A stretch of 64,000 bases of DNA, from positions 310,001 through 374,000 of the forward strand of contig NZ_CBDDGH010000005.1 of the NCBI RefSeq assembly GCF_965227725.1. Reading direction: 5' to 3'. The position numbers and the translations under genes were made by a program. Under the pieces are notes generated by a model. The model was given only the letters and a program-made list of their open reading frames with translations. It was not told the DNA's origin and made no database searches. Source of the stretch: Shimia sp965227725 (lineage in GTDB: Bacteria; Pseudomonadota; Alphaproteobacteria; Rhodobacterales; Rhodobacteraceae). Below are positions 8,288 to 16,858 of the stretch, one piece after another (positions within the stretch are counted from its first letter, which is position 1; each line of letters begins with the position of its first letter).

Positions 8288-9006
8288 GCCTTCAGAACTT
8301 TCAGCGCCTCAGCCAGATCAATCGCCCCGTCATAGAGCGCCCGGCCCGAAATCGCCCCGTTCAGCGCGGCACCACAGTCCTTGAGCGCCTGCAGGTCTCC
8401 CAGAGAGCTCACACCACCGGAGGCAATCACAGGGATCGAAACAGCCTGCGCAAGCGCTGCGGTGGCCTCCACATTGGGGCCTTTCATTGCGCCATCGCGC
8501 ATGATGTCGGTGTAGATGATCGCTGCCACACCTGCGTCCTCAAAGGATTTGGCCAGATCGGTGACCATCACGTCGGTCTCTTCGGCCCAGCCCTTAGTCG
8601 CCACTTTGCCGTTGCGCGCATCAATGCCCACAGCCACTTTGCCGGGGAACTCCTTGGCCGCTTCGCGCACCAGATCGGGGTTCTCAACCGCCACGGTGCC
8701 GAGGATCACGCGGCTCAGGCCTTTGTCGATCCAGCGCGCGATGGTGGCCATATCGCGGATGCCGCCGCCCAGCTGGGCTGGCACATTGGTCTGCTTCAGG
8801 ATCTCTTCCACCGGCGCGGCATTCACCGGCTCCCCGGCGAAAGCGCCGTTCAGATCGACCAGATGCAGCCATTCACAGCCCGCGTTGACAAACTCCATCG
8901 CCTGCGCGGCGGGGTTTTCATTGAACACGGTCTCTTTGTCCATGTCGCCATGCAGCAGGCGCACGGCATTGCCGTCTTTGAGGTCGATGGCCGGGTAGAG
9001 GATCAT
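8284..9006 (-). CDS. hisA: ProFAR isomerase, histidine synthesis
   Basis: It catalyses the Amadori rearrangement of ProFAR to PRFAR, the substrate of HisF-HisH. The 240-residue TIM barrel starts MILYPAIDLKDGNAVRLLHG, with catalytic Asp8. It has AQLGGGIRD and a second catalytic Asp in VGIDARNGK. The phosphate-binding ASGGVSSLGDL lies near the end. The frame is open upstream to 9186, but 9006 matches the family start. Confidence 0.96.
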   Translation of the reverse strand: MILYPAIDLKDGNAVRLLHGDMDKETVFNENPAAQAMEFVNAGCEWLHLVDLNGAFAGEPVNAAPVEEILKQTNVPAQLGGGIRDMATIARWIDKGLSRVILGTVAVENPDLVREAAKEFPGKVAVGIDARNGKVATKGWAEETDVMVTDLAKSFEDAGVAAIIYTDIMRDGAMKGPNVEATAALAQAVSIPVIASGGVSSLGDLQALKDCGAALNGAISGRALYDGAIDLAEALKVLKA

Positions 9007-9173
9007 AAGCGGGCCCTGTTTTGTCTGAGTGATTGTTGGCCAAGCGTGTGGCACGGTCTTGCTCAAATTGCAACGCGGCTGCCCGATTGTGGCTTTGTTA
9101 AATGACCCAAAGTCACAGTTGATCGGAATCAGCCCCTGTCGCAGGCTCCACCGCGTCAACATGGGAGGACCTG

Positions 9174-9566
9174 ATGAAAAAGACACTACTGGCCGCGGCC
9201 ATGACCCTCGCCGGCACCGTCGCCGCCTTTGCCGATCCGGTTGAAGGCGTCTGGGAAACCGAGCGTTCCGCAGGCGAAGACTTCCTGCATGTCAAAATCG
9301 CAGCCTGCGGCGAGGAAATCTGCGGCACCATCCACAAAGCTTTTGACGCCGATGGCGCAGCCAACGCGGGCTATGAGCATCTGGGCAAGAAGATGATCTG
9401 GTCCATGGGTGCTGACGGTGGCGGAGCCTACTCCGGCGGCAAAATCTGGGCACCGGATGTGGACAAGACTTACAAATCCAAAATGTCCCTCAGCGGCAAC
9501 ACCCTGAAAGTCAAAGGCTGCGTGGCCGTGATCTGCCGCAGCCAGAGCTGGACCCGCGTGAACTAA
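9174..9566 (+). CDS. Exported DUF2147-domain protein
   Basis: The 130-residue protein has a signal peptide ending AAFADP and a lipocalin-like DUF2147 domain. VEGVWETE opens the domain, LHVKIAACGEEICGTI follows, and CVAVICRSQSWTRV closes it. The four Cys could pair in the periplasm. An intrinsic terminator follows directly. The function is unknown across the family. A near-FNR palindrome (9119-9132) sits upstream, but it is too close to the ATG to be trusted. Confidence 0.88.
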   Translation: MKKTLLAAAMTLAGTVAAFADPVEGVWETERSAGEDFLHVKIAACGEEICGTIHKAFDADGAANAGYEHLGKKMIWSMGADGGGAYSGGKIWAPDVDKTYKSKMSLSGNTLKVKGCVAVICRSQSWTRVN

Positions 9567-9590
9567 ACGCGACGCTTACCCAGTTAGAAG

Positions 9591-9619
9591 AAGGCGCAGA
9601 GCGATCTGCGCCTTTTTTT
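9591..9619 (+). terminator. Rho-independent terminator of the DUF2147 gene
   Basis: The 10-bp stem AAGGCGCAGA/TCTGCGCCTT has a GCGA tetraloop and a run of seven T residues (9613-9619). Confidence 0.9.
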
Positions 9620-9635
9620 GTTTGCGGCTCAGTCT

Positions 9636-10172
9636 TTAGAGCGCACCTGTGTATTCGCCACGCGCCGGATAGTTGTTGGCAATCGCAAAATCCAACGCCC
9701 CCACCAGTTCCGAAAAATGCGGCCGCACAAAGGGCATGGTCTGCACAGAACCGTAGTAAAGTGCCTGCTCAGGGCTCACCATGAACAGCCCGGGCTCGGA
9801 AAATAGGGCCGGCTCTTCGATCCCGATCGACGTCTTGCCACGCGACGTGGAGATATAAAGCCCCCATTTTTTGGCTTCCGTCAGCGGCAGGTCATAAGCA
9901 AACCGCAACCCCTTGGCCTCAATCTTCTCCACCATCTCCGCCGCGCGCTCTTCACCATCGCTGCTGACCGCCACACAGGTCACACCACGCTCGGCAAAAG
10001 CATCAACCAGCTTTTCCAGCTCTTTCAGATAGTTGGCGCAAATCGGGCAATGCAGACCGCGATAAAAACACACCACAGTGCCGCGCTCTGAGCCTTCGCT
10101 GGCCAGATCAAATGTGCCGCCGCCCACAAGCGGCAATGTCAGGTCGGGGGTCTTCTGGCGGGGAATGAGCAT
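9636..10172 (-). CDS. Peroxiredoxin-like protein of the AhpC/TSA family
   Basis: The 178-residue protein has a thioredoxin fold with VVCFYRGLHCPICANYLKEL, where CPIC takes the place of the usual peroxidatic Cys region. ERGVTCVAVSSDGEE and late MPFVRPHF follow. It probably reduces peroxides or disulphides in the cytoplasm, as no signal peptide is seen. It is divergent from an AraC-family gene with 95 bases between, which suggests local control by that regulator (inference). Confidence 0.82.
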   Translation of the reverse strand: MLIPRQKTPDLTLPLVGGGTFDLASEGSERGTVVCFYRGLHCPICANYLKELEKLVDAFAERGVTCVAVSSDGEERAAEMVEKIEAKGLRFAYDLPLTEAKKWGLYISTSRGKTSIGIEEPALFSEPGLFMVSPEQALYYGSVQTMPFVRPHFSELVGALDFAIANNYPARGEYTGAL

Positions 10173-10267
10173 GAGGAACTCCTGGTAATGGTTAAAAAAA
10201 CGGCATGCTTGTGTTATTGCAGTATTCTGGGCACATTAAATCCGAATAATCGTGCTGAAAATCCGAG

Positions 10268-10999
10268 GTGCCCTTGGACCGTTTAACCACATTAATGGAT
10301 AAATTTCACCTAACGGTGCGCAGCGCCCCGCTTGATCGTGCCAATCTTCTGGTTTTTGGCGATGCTGAGGGTGCGCCGCTGGACGTGGTGTTCTGGCCGC
10401 GGGGCCGTAGGGGGCGTGTCGCAGACACGGCCGCGATCTTTGCTGCGGAGGTTGACTGGATGGGGCGCTCAAATCCGCTGATGGCGTCTTTGCCGGAAAC
10501 GCTGCGCTATGATCTGCGCGATGAGGGCGACAGCCGCGCGCTGGTGCGGCTGATGGCCGAGGAAACCGCAGGCAACCGCTGCGGCGCACAATCGGTGGTC
10601 AATCGGCTCGGTGAGGCCCTGATGGTGCGGCTGCTGCGCGATCAGATTGCCAAAGGCAGCACTGAGGCCGGGTTGCTTGCCGGGCTGGCCGATCCGCGCC
10701 TGTCCCGCGCCATTGTGGCGATGCATGATCAGCCCAGCCACCTCTGGAGCAACGCGGATCTCGCCGCGCAGGCCGGGCTTTCACTCTCGCGCTTCTCAGA
10801 GCTCTTTGCCGCCACGGTCGGGGAAACGCCGATGGGCTATCTGCGCCGCTGGCGTTTGATTCTGGCTCATCAGGATATTCTGCGCGGCGATCGTGTAGAT
10901 GCCGTGGCGCGCCGCTACGCCTACGCCAGCCCGGAAAGCTTCACCCGCGCCTTTCGCAAAGCCCATGGCGCAGCGCCATCTTCCTTGCGCGCCGCCTGA
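10268..10999 (+). CDS. AraC-family transcriptional regulator with cupin-type N-domain
   Basis: In the 243-residue protein, the N-terminal half has the LPETLRY segment (residues 78-84) found in cupin_6-type AraC regulators. The C-terminal half has two helix-turn-helix units: WSNADLAAQAGLSLSRFSELF, then a second ending ARRYAYASPESFTRAFRKAHG. The start is the GTG at 10268; a TTG two codons on is possible. It is divergent from the peroxiredoxin-like gene, its most likely target. Confidence 0.85.
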   Translation: MPLDRLTTLMDKFHLTVRSAPLDRANLLVFGDAEGAPLDVVFWPRGRRGRVADTAAIFAAEVDWMGRSNPLMASLPETLRYDLRDEGDSRALVRLMAEETAGNRCGAQSVVNRLGEALMVRLLRDQIAKGSTEAGLLAGLADPRLSRAIVAMHDQPSHLWSNADLAAQAGLSLSRFSELFAATVGETPMGYLRRWRLILAHQDILRGDRVDAVARRYAYASPESFTRAFRKAHGAAPSSLRAA

Positions 11000-11018
11000 G
11001 GCCCCTGCGGCCCCAAGG

Positions 11019-11079
11019 CTTCTCATTCTTAAAATATCCCGGGGAAGCCACCGCTCGCGGTGGCAGGGGCAGAGCCCCT
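11019..11079 (+). repeat. Dispersed intergenic repeat, copy B, with two hairpins
   Basis: The core TTCTCATTCTTAAAATATCCC is quoted by its parts TTCTCATTC and AAAATATCCC. It is followed by hairpins GCCACCGC/GCGGTGGC and AGGGGC/GCCCCT. Copy E at 44564 has the same order with a different first stem. It follows the AraC gene stop. Confidence 0.7.
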
Positions 11080-11099
11080 AAAGCGCTTCACAGAGCAGC

Positions 11100-11738
11100 T
11101 TAAGGCGCCCACTTCAGAAAGTTGCCAATCATCCGCAGACCAATGTCCTGGCTTTTTTCGGGGTGGAACTGCATTCCCACCATCGTGTCCCGGCCAATGA
11201 TCGCGGTCACGTCGCCGCCGTAGTCCACATGCGCCAGACGTTCTTCCGCCTTGGTCACATGGAACTGGTAGGAGTGCACAAAATAGGTGTGATCGCCGCT
11301 CTTGATCCCATCGAGCAGCGCGTGCGGGTGGTCAATCACCAGATTGTTCCACCCCATATGCGGCACCTTCAGGGCTGTGTCGCTTGGCGTGATGCGTTTC
11401 ACATCGCCTTCAATCCAGCCCAGTCCTTCGGTCAGCTCATACTCATGGCCCCGGCTGGCCATCAGCTGCATGCCCACACAGATGCCCAGAAACGGACGGC
11501 CTTTGGTTTCGACCGCTTCCACCATGGCGTCATAGATGCCCTTGTGCCCGCGCAGCTCTGCGGCGCAGGCCGGGAAAGCCCCGTCGCCGGGCAGCACCAG
11601 ACGGTCCGCCTTGGCCACCACCTCGGCGTCAGAGGTCACCACAACCTCGCCGCCATCCACCTCCGTCGCCATGCGCTGAAAGGCTTTCTCGGCGGAGTGC
11701 AGATTGCCGGATTCATAGTCGATGATCGCGGTCAGCAT
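11100..11738 (-). CDS. hisH: Imidazole glycerol phosphate synthase, glutaminase subunit
   Basis: It hydrolyses glutamine and channels ammonia to HisF. The 212-residue class I glutamine amidotransferase has nucleophile Cys87 in FLGICVGMQLMA. The His192 and Glu194 pair is in MVGMQFHPEKSQ. The start MLTAIIDYESGN is typical. It follows hisB by 49 bases on the same strand. HisF is encoded 4.3 kb away in this window, so the two subunits come from separate transcripts. Confidence 0.96.
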   Translation of the reverse strand: MLTAIIDYESGNLHSAEKAFQRMATEVDGGEVVVTSDAEVVAKADRLVLPGDGAFPACAAELRGHKGIYDAMVEAVETKGRPFLGICVGMQLMASRGHEYELTEGLGWIEGDVKRITPSDTALKVPHMGWNNLVIDHPHALLDGIKSGDHTYFVHSYQFHVTKAEERLAHVDYGGDVTAIIGRDTMVGMQFHPEKSQDIGLRMIGNFLKWAP

Positions 11739-11774
11739 AAGCGAACCCTCTAAATGTCTTTTTTGATCTCAAAC

Positions 11775-11800
11775 GTAGGGTGCGCTCTCAGAGCGCACCT
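11775..11800. repeat. REP-like palindrome at the hisB 3' end
   Basis: GTAGGGTGCGCT and AGCGCACC form a stem around CTCAG. The same GTAGGGTGCGC start occurs at 36460-36547. The last codons and stop of hisB (11788) lie inside it. Confidence 0.5.
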
Positions 11801-12375
11801 TTGGTCGAAGGAATAGCATCCGCCTTACGCGGGTCCACCTCAACCGCTTCGCGCAGCGCACGCGCCACCGCTTTGAAGGCGGCTTCGGCAATGTGGTGGC
11901 TGTTGAACCCGTGGATCTGGTCCACATGCAGGGTGATGCCGCCATGGGTCGCAAAGCCCTGGAAGAACTCGCGCACCAGTTCGGTGTCAAAGGAACCGAT
12001 CTTCTGGGTTGGCATCTCAAGGTTCCAGATCAGGAAAGGCCGCGCGGAGAGATCCAGCGAGGCGCGCACCTGCGCGTCATCCATCGGCAGGTGGCAGGTG
12101 GCATAGCGACGGATGCCTTTCTTGTCACCCAAAGCCTGTGTCAGCGCCTGACCCAGCGTGATGCCCACATCCTCAACGGTGTGATGGTCATCAATGTGAT
12201 AGTCGCCCTCGGCGCGGATCGTCATATCAATCAGGCTGTGGCGCGACAGCTGGTCCAGCATATGGTCAAAAAAGCCCACACCGGTTTTGTTGTCATAGGT
12301 GCCGCTGCCATCCAGATTGATGTCCACGGTGATTTTGGTTTCCGCGGTGGCGCGGGTCACGCTTGCCTTGCGCAT
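11788..12375 (-). CDS. hisB: Imidazoleglycerol-phosphate dehydratase
   Basis: It dehydrates imidazole glycerol phosphate to imidazole acetol phosphate. The 195-residue monofunctional form lacks the phosphatase domain found in enterobacterial HisB. Manganese-binding motifs are present: GVGFFDHMLDQLSRHS early, DDHHTVEDVGI in the middle, and GITLHVDQIHGFNSHHIAEA late. The open frame reaches 12438, but 12375 gives the standard start MRKASVTRATAETKI. It heads hisB-hisH. Confidence 0.96.
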   Translation of the reverse strand: MRKASVTRATAETKITVDINLDGSGTYDNKTGVGFFDHMLDQLSRHSLIDMTIRAEGDYHIDDHHTVEDVGITLGQALTQALGDKKGIRRYATCHLPMDDAQVRASLDLSARPFLIWNLEMPTQKIGSFDTELVREFFQGFATHGGITLHVDQIHGFNSHHIAEAAFKAVARALREAVEVDPRKADAIPSTKGAL

Positions 12376-12510
12376 GGGAGACGTCCTTCGCTCTCTGTAT
12401 TGCCGCGCCCTTATAGGGGCGGGCAGGGGGCAGGCCAAGGGGGCGGATTTTCAGATTGTGAGGCAGGTGGCATTTGTGCCAGTTTGAGGCCAAATCAAAT
12501 GAGGGCCTTC

Positions 12511-12750
12511 ATGACCACCTGCGTCTTTATCCAGATCCGCTGCAAACCCGGCACCACCTACCGCGTCGCCGAAGAGATTGCGCTGAAGGAAATCCACTCC
12601 GAGCTGCATTCCACCAGTGGTGACTACGACCTCCTGATGAAGCTCTATATCCCCGAAGGCGAAGATGTGGGTAAGTTCATCAACAGCCACATGCTCGACA
12701 TTCCCAACATCGAACGCACGCTCACGACGCTTACGTTTAAGGCGTTTTGA
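12511..12750 (+). CDS. Stand-alone Lrp/AsnC ligand-binding (RAM) domain protein
   Basis: The 79-residue protein is only the C-terminal RAM domain of the Lrp/AsnC family, without a helix-turn-helix. It has CVFIQIRCKPG, SELHSTSGDYDLLMKLYIP and IPNIERTLTTLTFKAF. Such proteins form ring oligomers that bind amino acids and may modulate full-length Lrp proteins. The ATG at 12511 has GAGG six bases before it. A second ATG four codons upstream (12499) is possible. Confidence 0.85.
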   Translation: MTTCVFIQIRCKPGTTYRVAEEIALKEIHSELHSTSGDYDLLMKLYIPEGEDVGKFINSHMLDIPNIERTLTTLTFKAF

Positions 12751-12780
12751 TCGCAAAAGCCGCAGGGCACAGCGGAGGGT

Positions 12781-12830
12781 GGCCTCTGTTGGAGGCCTTC
12801 GGCGAGAGTATTTTGGGCAGAATGAAGGCT
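12781..12830 (-). repeat. Dispersed intergenic repeat, copy C
   Basis: Read on the minus strand, CTTCATTCTGCCC and AAAATACTCTCGCCG are followed by a GGCCTC/GAGGCC hairpin. It lies in the gap between the convergent RAM-domain gene and guaD. Confidence 0.65.
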
Positions 12831-12834
12831 TAGT

Positions 12835-14154
12835 TTAGGTGAGCCTTCCGCCAATCCAAGTTGCCGCAATCGCGCGGTCATCTCCCATCATGATGGTCGG
12901 GAAAAGCGCTTCCCAGAGATCCTCCGCGCGTGCGGCGCGTTGGGCGATCTCTGGCGTGCTGGCGAGGTCCAGCACCACAATGTCAGCCTCCATCCCCGCT
13001 GCCAAATTTCCGATCTGATCTGCCATATGCAGGGTCTGGGCAGAGCCTTGGGTGGCCAGCCACATCAGCTCGGCCGCATGTAGAGGGTGGTGGCGCAGCT
13101 GTGCCACCTCATAGGCCGTCGCCATGGTGCGCAGCATGGAGAAGCTTGACCCGCCGCCGGTGTCAGAGGCCAGCCCGATCTTCTGCCCTTGGGTCATCAG
13201 CCCTTTGAGGTCAAACAGCCCCGAGCCAATAAACGTGTTGGAGGTCGGGCAATGGATCAATCCCGCACCGACCTCTCGCAGCCTATCTTTCTCGCGCGGC
13301 TCAAGGTGGATCGCATGACCATAAAGCCCGCGCGCGCCCAGCAGGCCAAACTGCTCATAGGTATCAAGGTAATCCCGCGCCTCAGGAAACAGCTCCCGCA
13401 CCCAGGCGATTTCGTCTGTCTGCTCGCTCAGGTGGGTCTGCATCAGGCATTCGGGATGCTCGGCCCAGAGCGCGCCAAGCGCCTCCAGCTGTTCGGGCGT
13501 GGAGGTTGGCGAAAACCGTGGCGTGATCGCATAGCTGATCCGCTCCACACCGTGCCATTTCTCAATGAGCGCCTTGCTGTCGTCATAAGCGCTCTGCGGT
13601 GTGTCGCGCAGCCCGTCAGGCGCATTGCGGTCCATACAGGTCTTGCCCGCCACAACCCGTTGCCCCCGGCGCTGGGCCTCGCTGAAAAACGCCTCCGCCG
13701 ACTCCGGATGAATGGTGCCATAGCTCGCCATCGTGGTGACGCCATGCCGTGCGGTCAGATCAAGATAAGTCTTGGCGATCTGATCCGCATAGGCGCGATC
13801 TTTGAACCGCATCTCTTCTGGGAAAGTGTAGCTGTTCAGCCAATCAATCAGCCGCTTGCCCCAGCTCGCGATGATGCCGGTCTGCGGATAATGCACATGG
13901 GCATCCACAAAGCCTGCACAGATCAGCTGATCGCCATAGTCCACCACCTGCACCTCGGGATGGGCGGCTTTCAGAGCTGCGCCATCCCCAACCGCGGCGA
14001 TCTTGCCATCCCGGATCAAAACACCCCCGTGGGGCAGGTGCCGCACCGCGCTCTCAATCGGCGTTTCAAACGGGCTGGCGGCAAAAGACAGGGTCTGACC
14101 AAGCAGCAAAACAGGAGGGGGCATCACGGCAAACTCCGCAGTATCGGGCATCAT
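12835..14154 (-). CDS. guaD: Guanine deaminase
   Basis: It hydrolyses guanine to xanthine and ammonia, feeding purine breakdown. The 439-residue amidohydrolase has metal ligands His86 and His88 in FVDAHVHYPQTG, a middle LMQTHLSEQ, YGHAIHL, and the catalytic Asp in LASDTGGGSSFSMLR. The last is the guanine deaminase form of the motif. The start at 14154 is the longest. An ATG ten codons in (14124) has a better GGAG. It probably works with the urate pathway genes 15 kb downstream. Confidence 0.93.
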   Translation of the reverse strand: MMPDTAEFAVMPPPVLLLGQTLSFAASPFETPIESAVRHLPHGGVLIRDGKIAAVGDGAALKAAHPEVQVVDYGDQLICAGFVDAHVHYPQTGIIASWGKRLIDWLNSYTFPEEMRFKDRAYADQIAKTYLDLTARHGVTTMASYGTIHPESAEAFFSEAQRRGQRVVAGKTCMDRNAPDGLRDTPQSAYDDSKALIEKWHGVERISYAITPRFSPTSTPEQLEALGALWAEHPECLMQTHLSEQTDEIAWVRELFPEARDYLDTYEQFGLLGARGLYGHAIHLEPREKDRLREVGAGLIHCPTSNTFIGSGLFDLKGLMTQGQKIGLASDTGGGSSFSMLRTMATAYEVAQLRHHPLHAAELMWLATQGSAQTLHMADQIGNLAAGMEADIVVLDLASTPEIAQRAARAEDLWEALFPTIMMGDDRAIAATWIGGRLT

Positions 14155-14369
14155 TTCATCACGGGGCGCAGGCCGCTGTCAGGGCGGGCCTTTTTTGGCG
14201 TCAAAACCGTCGCATCCCATTGAGTTCTCTCCCTGCTTTAAACTATGGTCCGGGCCAAGTCCAAGCCTCGTCCGCGCCGCGCCAGAGGGCTGGGCGGATC
14301 AGAGCAAACGCCCCGCAGCCACCGATGAAATTCGCGGCGCTCAAGCGGCAGAACGAGAGAGCAGGTGTC

Positions 14370-15770
14370 ATGACCCAAGCCATCGATCAGACCGCCGAGA
14401 TTGCTGCTGAGACCGAAGAGCAGGACGACTACACCCTGAGCCCGAAACTGGTGGCCGGTGTGCTCTATGCCATTGAGGCGGGTGACCGGGCCACGCTGCT
14501 CGATCTGATGGAGCCGCTGCACGCGGCGGACATCGCCGACCTTCTGGAACAGATCAACGCCTTTGACCGCCGCCGCCTTGTGCAGCTTTACGGAGCGGAG
14601 TTTGACGGGGAGATCCTCTCCGAACTGGATGAAGGTCTGCGCGAAGAGGTGATGAACGTCCTGCGCCCGGATGTTCTGGCCGAAGCGGTGCGCGATCTTG
14701 AAAGCGATGACATCGTTGATCTGGTCGAGGATCTGGATGAGCCCCAGCAGGAAGCCATTCTTGATCAGCTTGAGGATGCCGACCGTGTCGCGGTGGAACA
14801 GGCGCTCAGCTATCCGGAGAACACCGCTGGCCGTCTGATGCAGCGCGAGACCGTGTTTGCCCCGGAGCACTGGACCGTGGGGGAGACCATCGACTTCCTG
14901 CGCAACGCCGAAGAGCTGCCGGAGCAGTTTTACCATGTGATCCTTGTCGACCCGCGCATGAAGCCCGTGGGCAATGTCACGCTGGGCAAACTCATGTCCT
15001 CGCGCCGTGATGTGCTGATGGCGACCTTGGTGGAAGAGGTCTTTCAGGTCATCCCGATCACCCAGGACGAAGAAGACGTCGCCTATGCCTTCAACCAGTA
15101 TCACCTGATTTCCGCCCCTGTGGTGGATGAAGACGAACGTCTGGTCGGGGTGATCACCATTGATGACGCCATGGTGGTGCTGGATGAGGAACACGAGGAA
15201 GACATCCTGCGCCTTGCCGGTGTGAGCGATGAATCCAGCCTCTCAGATACGATCTTCAACGCCGCCAAAGGCCGAGCCACATGGCTGTTTGTGAACCTGC
15301 TGACCGCCATTCTGGCCTCGGGCGTGATCAACCTCTTTGCCGATACGGTGGATCAGATGGTGGCGCTAGCGGTGCTGATGCCGATTGTGGCCTCCATGGG
15401 CGGCAATGCCGGCACCCAGACCATGACCGTCACCGTGCGCGCGCTCGCCACCAAAGACCTCACAGCACAAAACGCCATGCGGGTGATCTGGCGGGAACTT
15501 TCTGTGGGCGCGCTCAATGGGGCGCTCTTTGGCTTTATCATGGCGCTGGTGGCAGGGGCGTGGTTTGGCGTGCCGATGCTGGCTGTGGTGATTGGCGTGG
15601 CCATGCTGCTCACCCAGATTGCCGCCGCGCTGGGCGGCATTCTGATCCCCATGGCGCTCGACCGTATGAACATCGACCCTGCCTTGGCCTCCGGCCCCTT
15701 TGTCACCACGGTGACAGATGTTGTCGGCTTCTTCCTTTTCCTCGGGCTCGCCGCCCAGGTCCTTTTGTGA
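14370..15770 (+). CDS. mgtE: Magnesium transporter MgtE
   Basis: The 466-residue inner-membrane Mg2+ channel-transporter has a helical N-domain (about residues 20-140, ADIADLLEQINAFDRRRL). A CBS pair (about 145-270) acts as the cytoplasmic magnesium sensor. Five membrane helices follow, with the pore segment LMPIVASMGGNAGTQTMTV. The frame opens earlier (14220), but 14370 gives the usual MgtE length. The leader shows no recognised Mg2+ riboswitch. It is followed by the folate gene ten bases on. Confidence 0.93.
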   Translation: MTQAIDQTAEIAAETEEQDDYTLSPKLVAGVLYAIEAGDRATLLDLMEPLHAADIADLLEQINAFDRRRLVQLYGAEFDGEILSELDEGLREEVMNVLRPDVLAEAVRDLESDDIVDLVEDLDEPQQEAILDQLEDADRVAVEQALSYPENTAGRLMQRETVFAPEHWTVGETIDFLRNAEELPEQFYHVILVDPRMKPVGNVTLGKLMSSRRDVLMATLVEEVFQVIPITQDEEDVAYAFNQYHLISAPVVDEDERLVGVITIDDAMVVLDEEHEEDILRLAGVSDESSLSDTIFNAAKGRATWLFVNLLTAILASGVINLFADTVDQMVALAVLMPIVASMGGNAGTQTMTVTVRALATKDLTAQNAMRVIWRELSVGALNGALFGFIMALVAGAWFGVPMLAVVIGVAMLLTQIAAALGGILIPMALDRMNIDPALASGPFVTTVTDVVGFFLFLGLAAQVLL

Positions 15771-15780
15771 GTGACTGACC

Positions 15781-16353
15781 ATGACCCCTGAATTGACATT
15801 GAACGACCAGAAAGCCGCCGCCCGCAAAGCCGCATTTGCCCGCCGTAAGGAGGCCTTTGCCATGGCAGGCCCCGGTCAGGCCGGGCATCTCTCTGAAGTG
15901 CTCGCAGGCCATCGCGGTGTGCCGCTGGCGGGCTATATGCCGATCCGCACCGAGATTTCACCACTTGCCGCCATGGCAGAGGCCGCGGCCCATGGCCCTG
16001 TTGGGGTGCCTGTCATTCAGGGCGAAGCCATGCCGCTCAAATTTTCCCGCTGGGAACCTGACGCGCCGCTGCGCGATGGACCGTTTGGGGCCAAAGTGCC
16101 AGAGGTGGATGATTATTTTGAGCCGGAAATCGTGATTGTCCCGCTGGTGGGCTTTGATCTCAAGGGCGGGCGTCTGGGCTATGGTGGCGGCTTTTATGAC
16201 CGCACACTGGAGCTGCTGCGCAGCCGCCGCGCCACATTGGCAATCGGCTTTGCCTTTGAAGAGCAAATGGCGGAGGCCCTGCCGCTGGAAGCCACCGATC
16301 AGCCACTGGATATGGTGATCACCCAAAGCCGGGTGATCGAGTTTTCTCGCTGA
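15781..16353 (+). CDS. 5-formyltetrahydrofolate cyclo-ligase
   Basis: This ATP-dependent enzyme converts 5-formyl-THF to 5,10-methenyl-THF, returning stored folate to the one-carbon pool. The 190-residue protein has the early basic QKAAARKAAFARRKEA, PIRTEISP near residue 55, and the ATP-binding loop GGRLGYGGGFYDRTLELL. The length is typical. It starts ten bases after mgtE, probably in one operon, although the functions are unrelated. Confidence 0.93.
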   Translation: MTPELTLNDQKAAARKAAFARRKEAFAMAGPGQAGHLSEVLAGHRGVPLAGYMPIRTEISPLAAMAEAAAHGPVGVPVIQGEAMPLKFSRWEPDAPLRDGPFGAKVPEVDDYFEPEIVIVPLVGFDLKGGRLGYGGGFYDRTLELLRSRRATLAIGFAFEEQMAEALPLEATDQPLDMVITQSRVIEFSR

Positions 16354-16426
16354 TCAGGCACCGCCCGTCGCGCCACATCGAACGCGCTGGGCGATGTGAC
16401 CGTAAGGATCAGGTCGCCCGTTTAAA

Positions 16427-16663
16427 TCAGGTCGCCTGCGTGCGGAAGTATTCCCAGGCATCGACCGCCTGACCGCTTGGCAGGATGCAATAGCCCACGG
16501 CATTGCCGTCCGCATCTTGGCGGATTTCATACTGGTTGCCTTTGTCCACACAGAGCGTCGCCGCCGGATTGGCCAGATTGGTGGGATCATTGGGGTAAGG
16601 CTCGGTGCAGCCAGCAAGGGCGAGGGCACCAGCGGCGGCAGTCAGGGCTAGGATGGGTTTCAT
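16427..16663 (-). CDS. Small DUF333-type lipoprotein
   Basis: The 78-residue protein has a lipobox in ALALAGC (Cys19). It continues with a DUF333-like core: NPAATLCVDKGNQYEIR, then GNAVGYCILPSGQAVDAWEYFR. Members are small outer-membrane or periplasmic lipoproteins of unknown role. It is convergent with the folate gene. The 195-base gap upstream shows no other feature. Confidence 0.8.
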   Translation of the reverse strand: MKPILALTAAAGALALAGCTEPYPNDPTNLANPAATLCVDKGNQYEIRQDADGNAVGYCILPSGQAVDAWEYFRTQAT

Positions 16664-16858
16664 AATTCACCTGTGGTTGGAATGACTTGCCCCAAGATAC
16701 CGCGTCAGGCGCATAGGGCAAGATTGGATGTGGCCTGCGCGCTCCGGCGCTGTTGTCGCTGGCAAAATGTGGCTTGCGCAGTCTTTCCGCAGTTCGCGCC
16801 AAATTCAGCCATAATTGGTTGTGATTAGTCTCCATACACGCATAGCGAGTTTGGAACT

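Noticed and set aside
9119..9132. Near-FNR palindrome TTGATCGGAATCAG upstream of the DUF2147 gene
   Set aside because: One arm has a mismatch, and the site is too near the ATG (42 bases) for normal activation; probably chance.
14155..14369. Possible Mg2+ riboswitch before mgtE
   Set aside because: No M-box or mgtA-type structure was recognised, and the segment is also an open frame continuing into mgtE.
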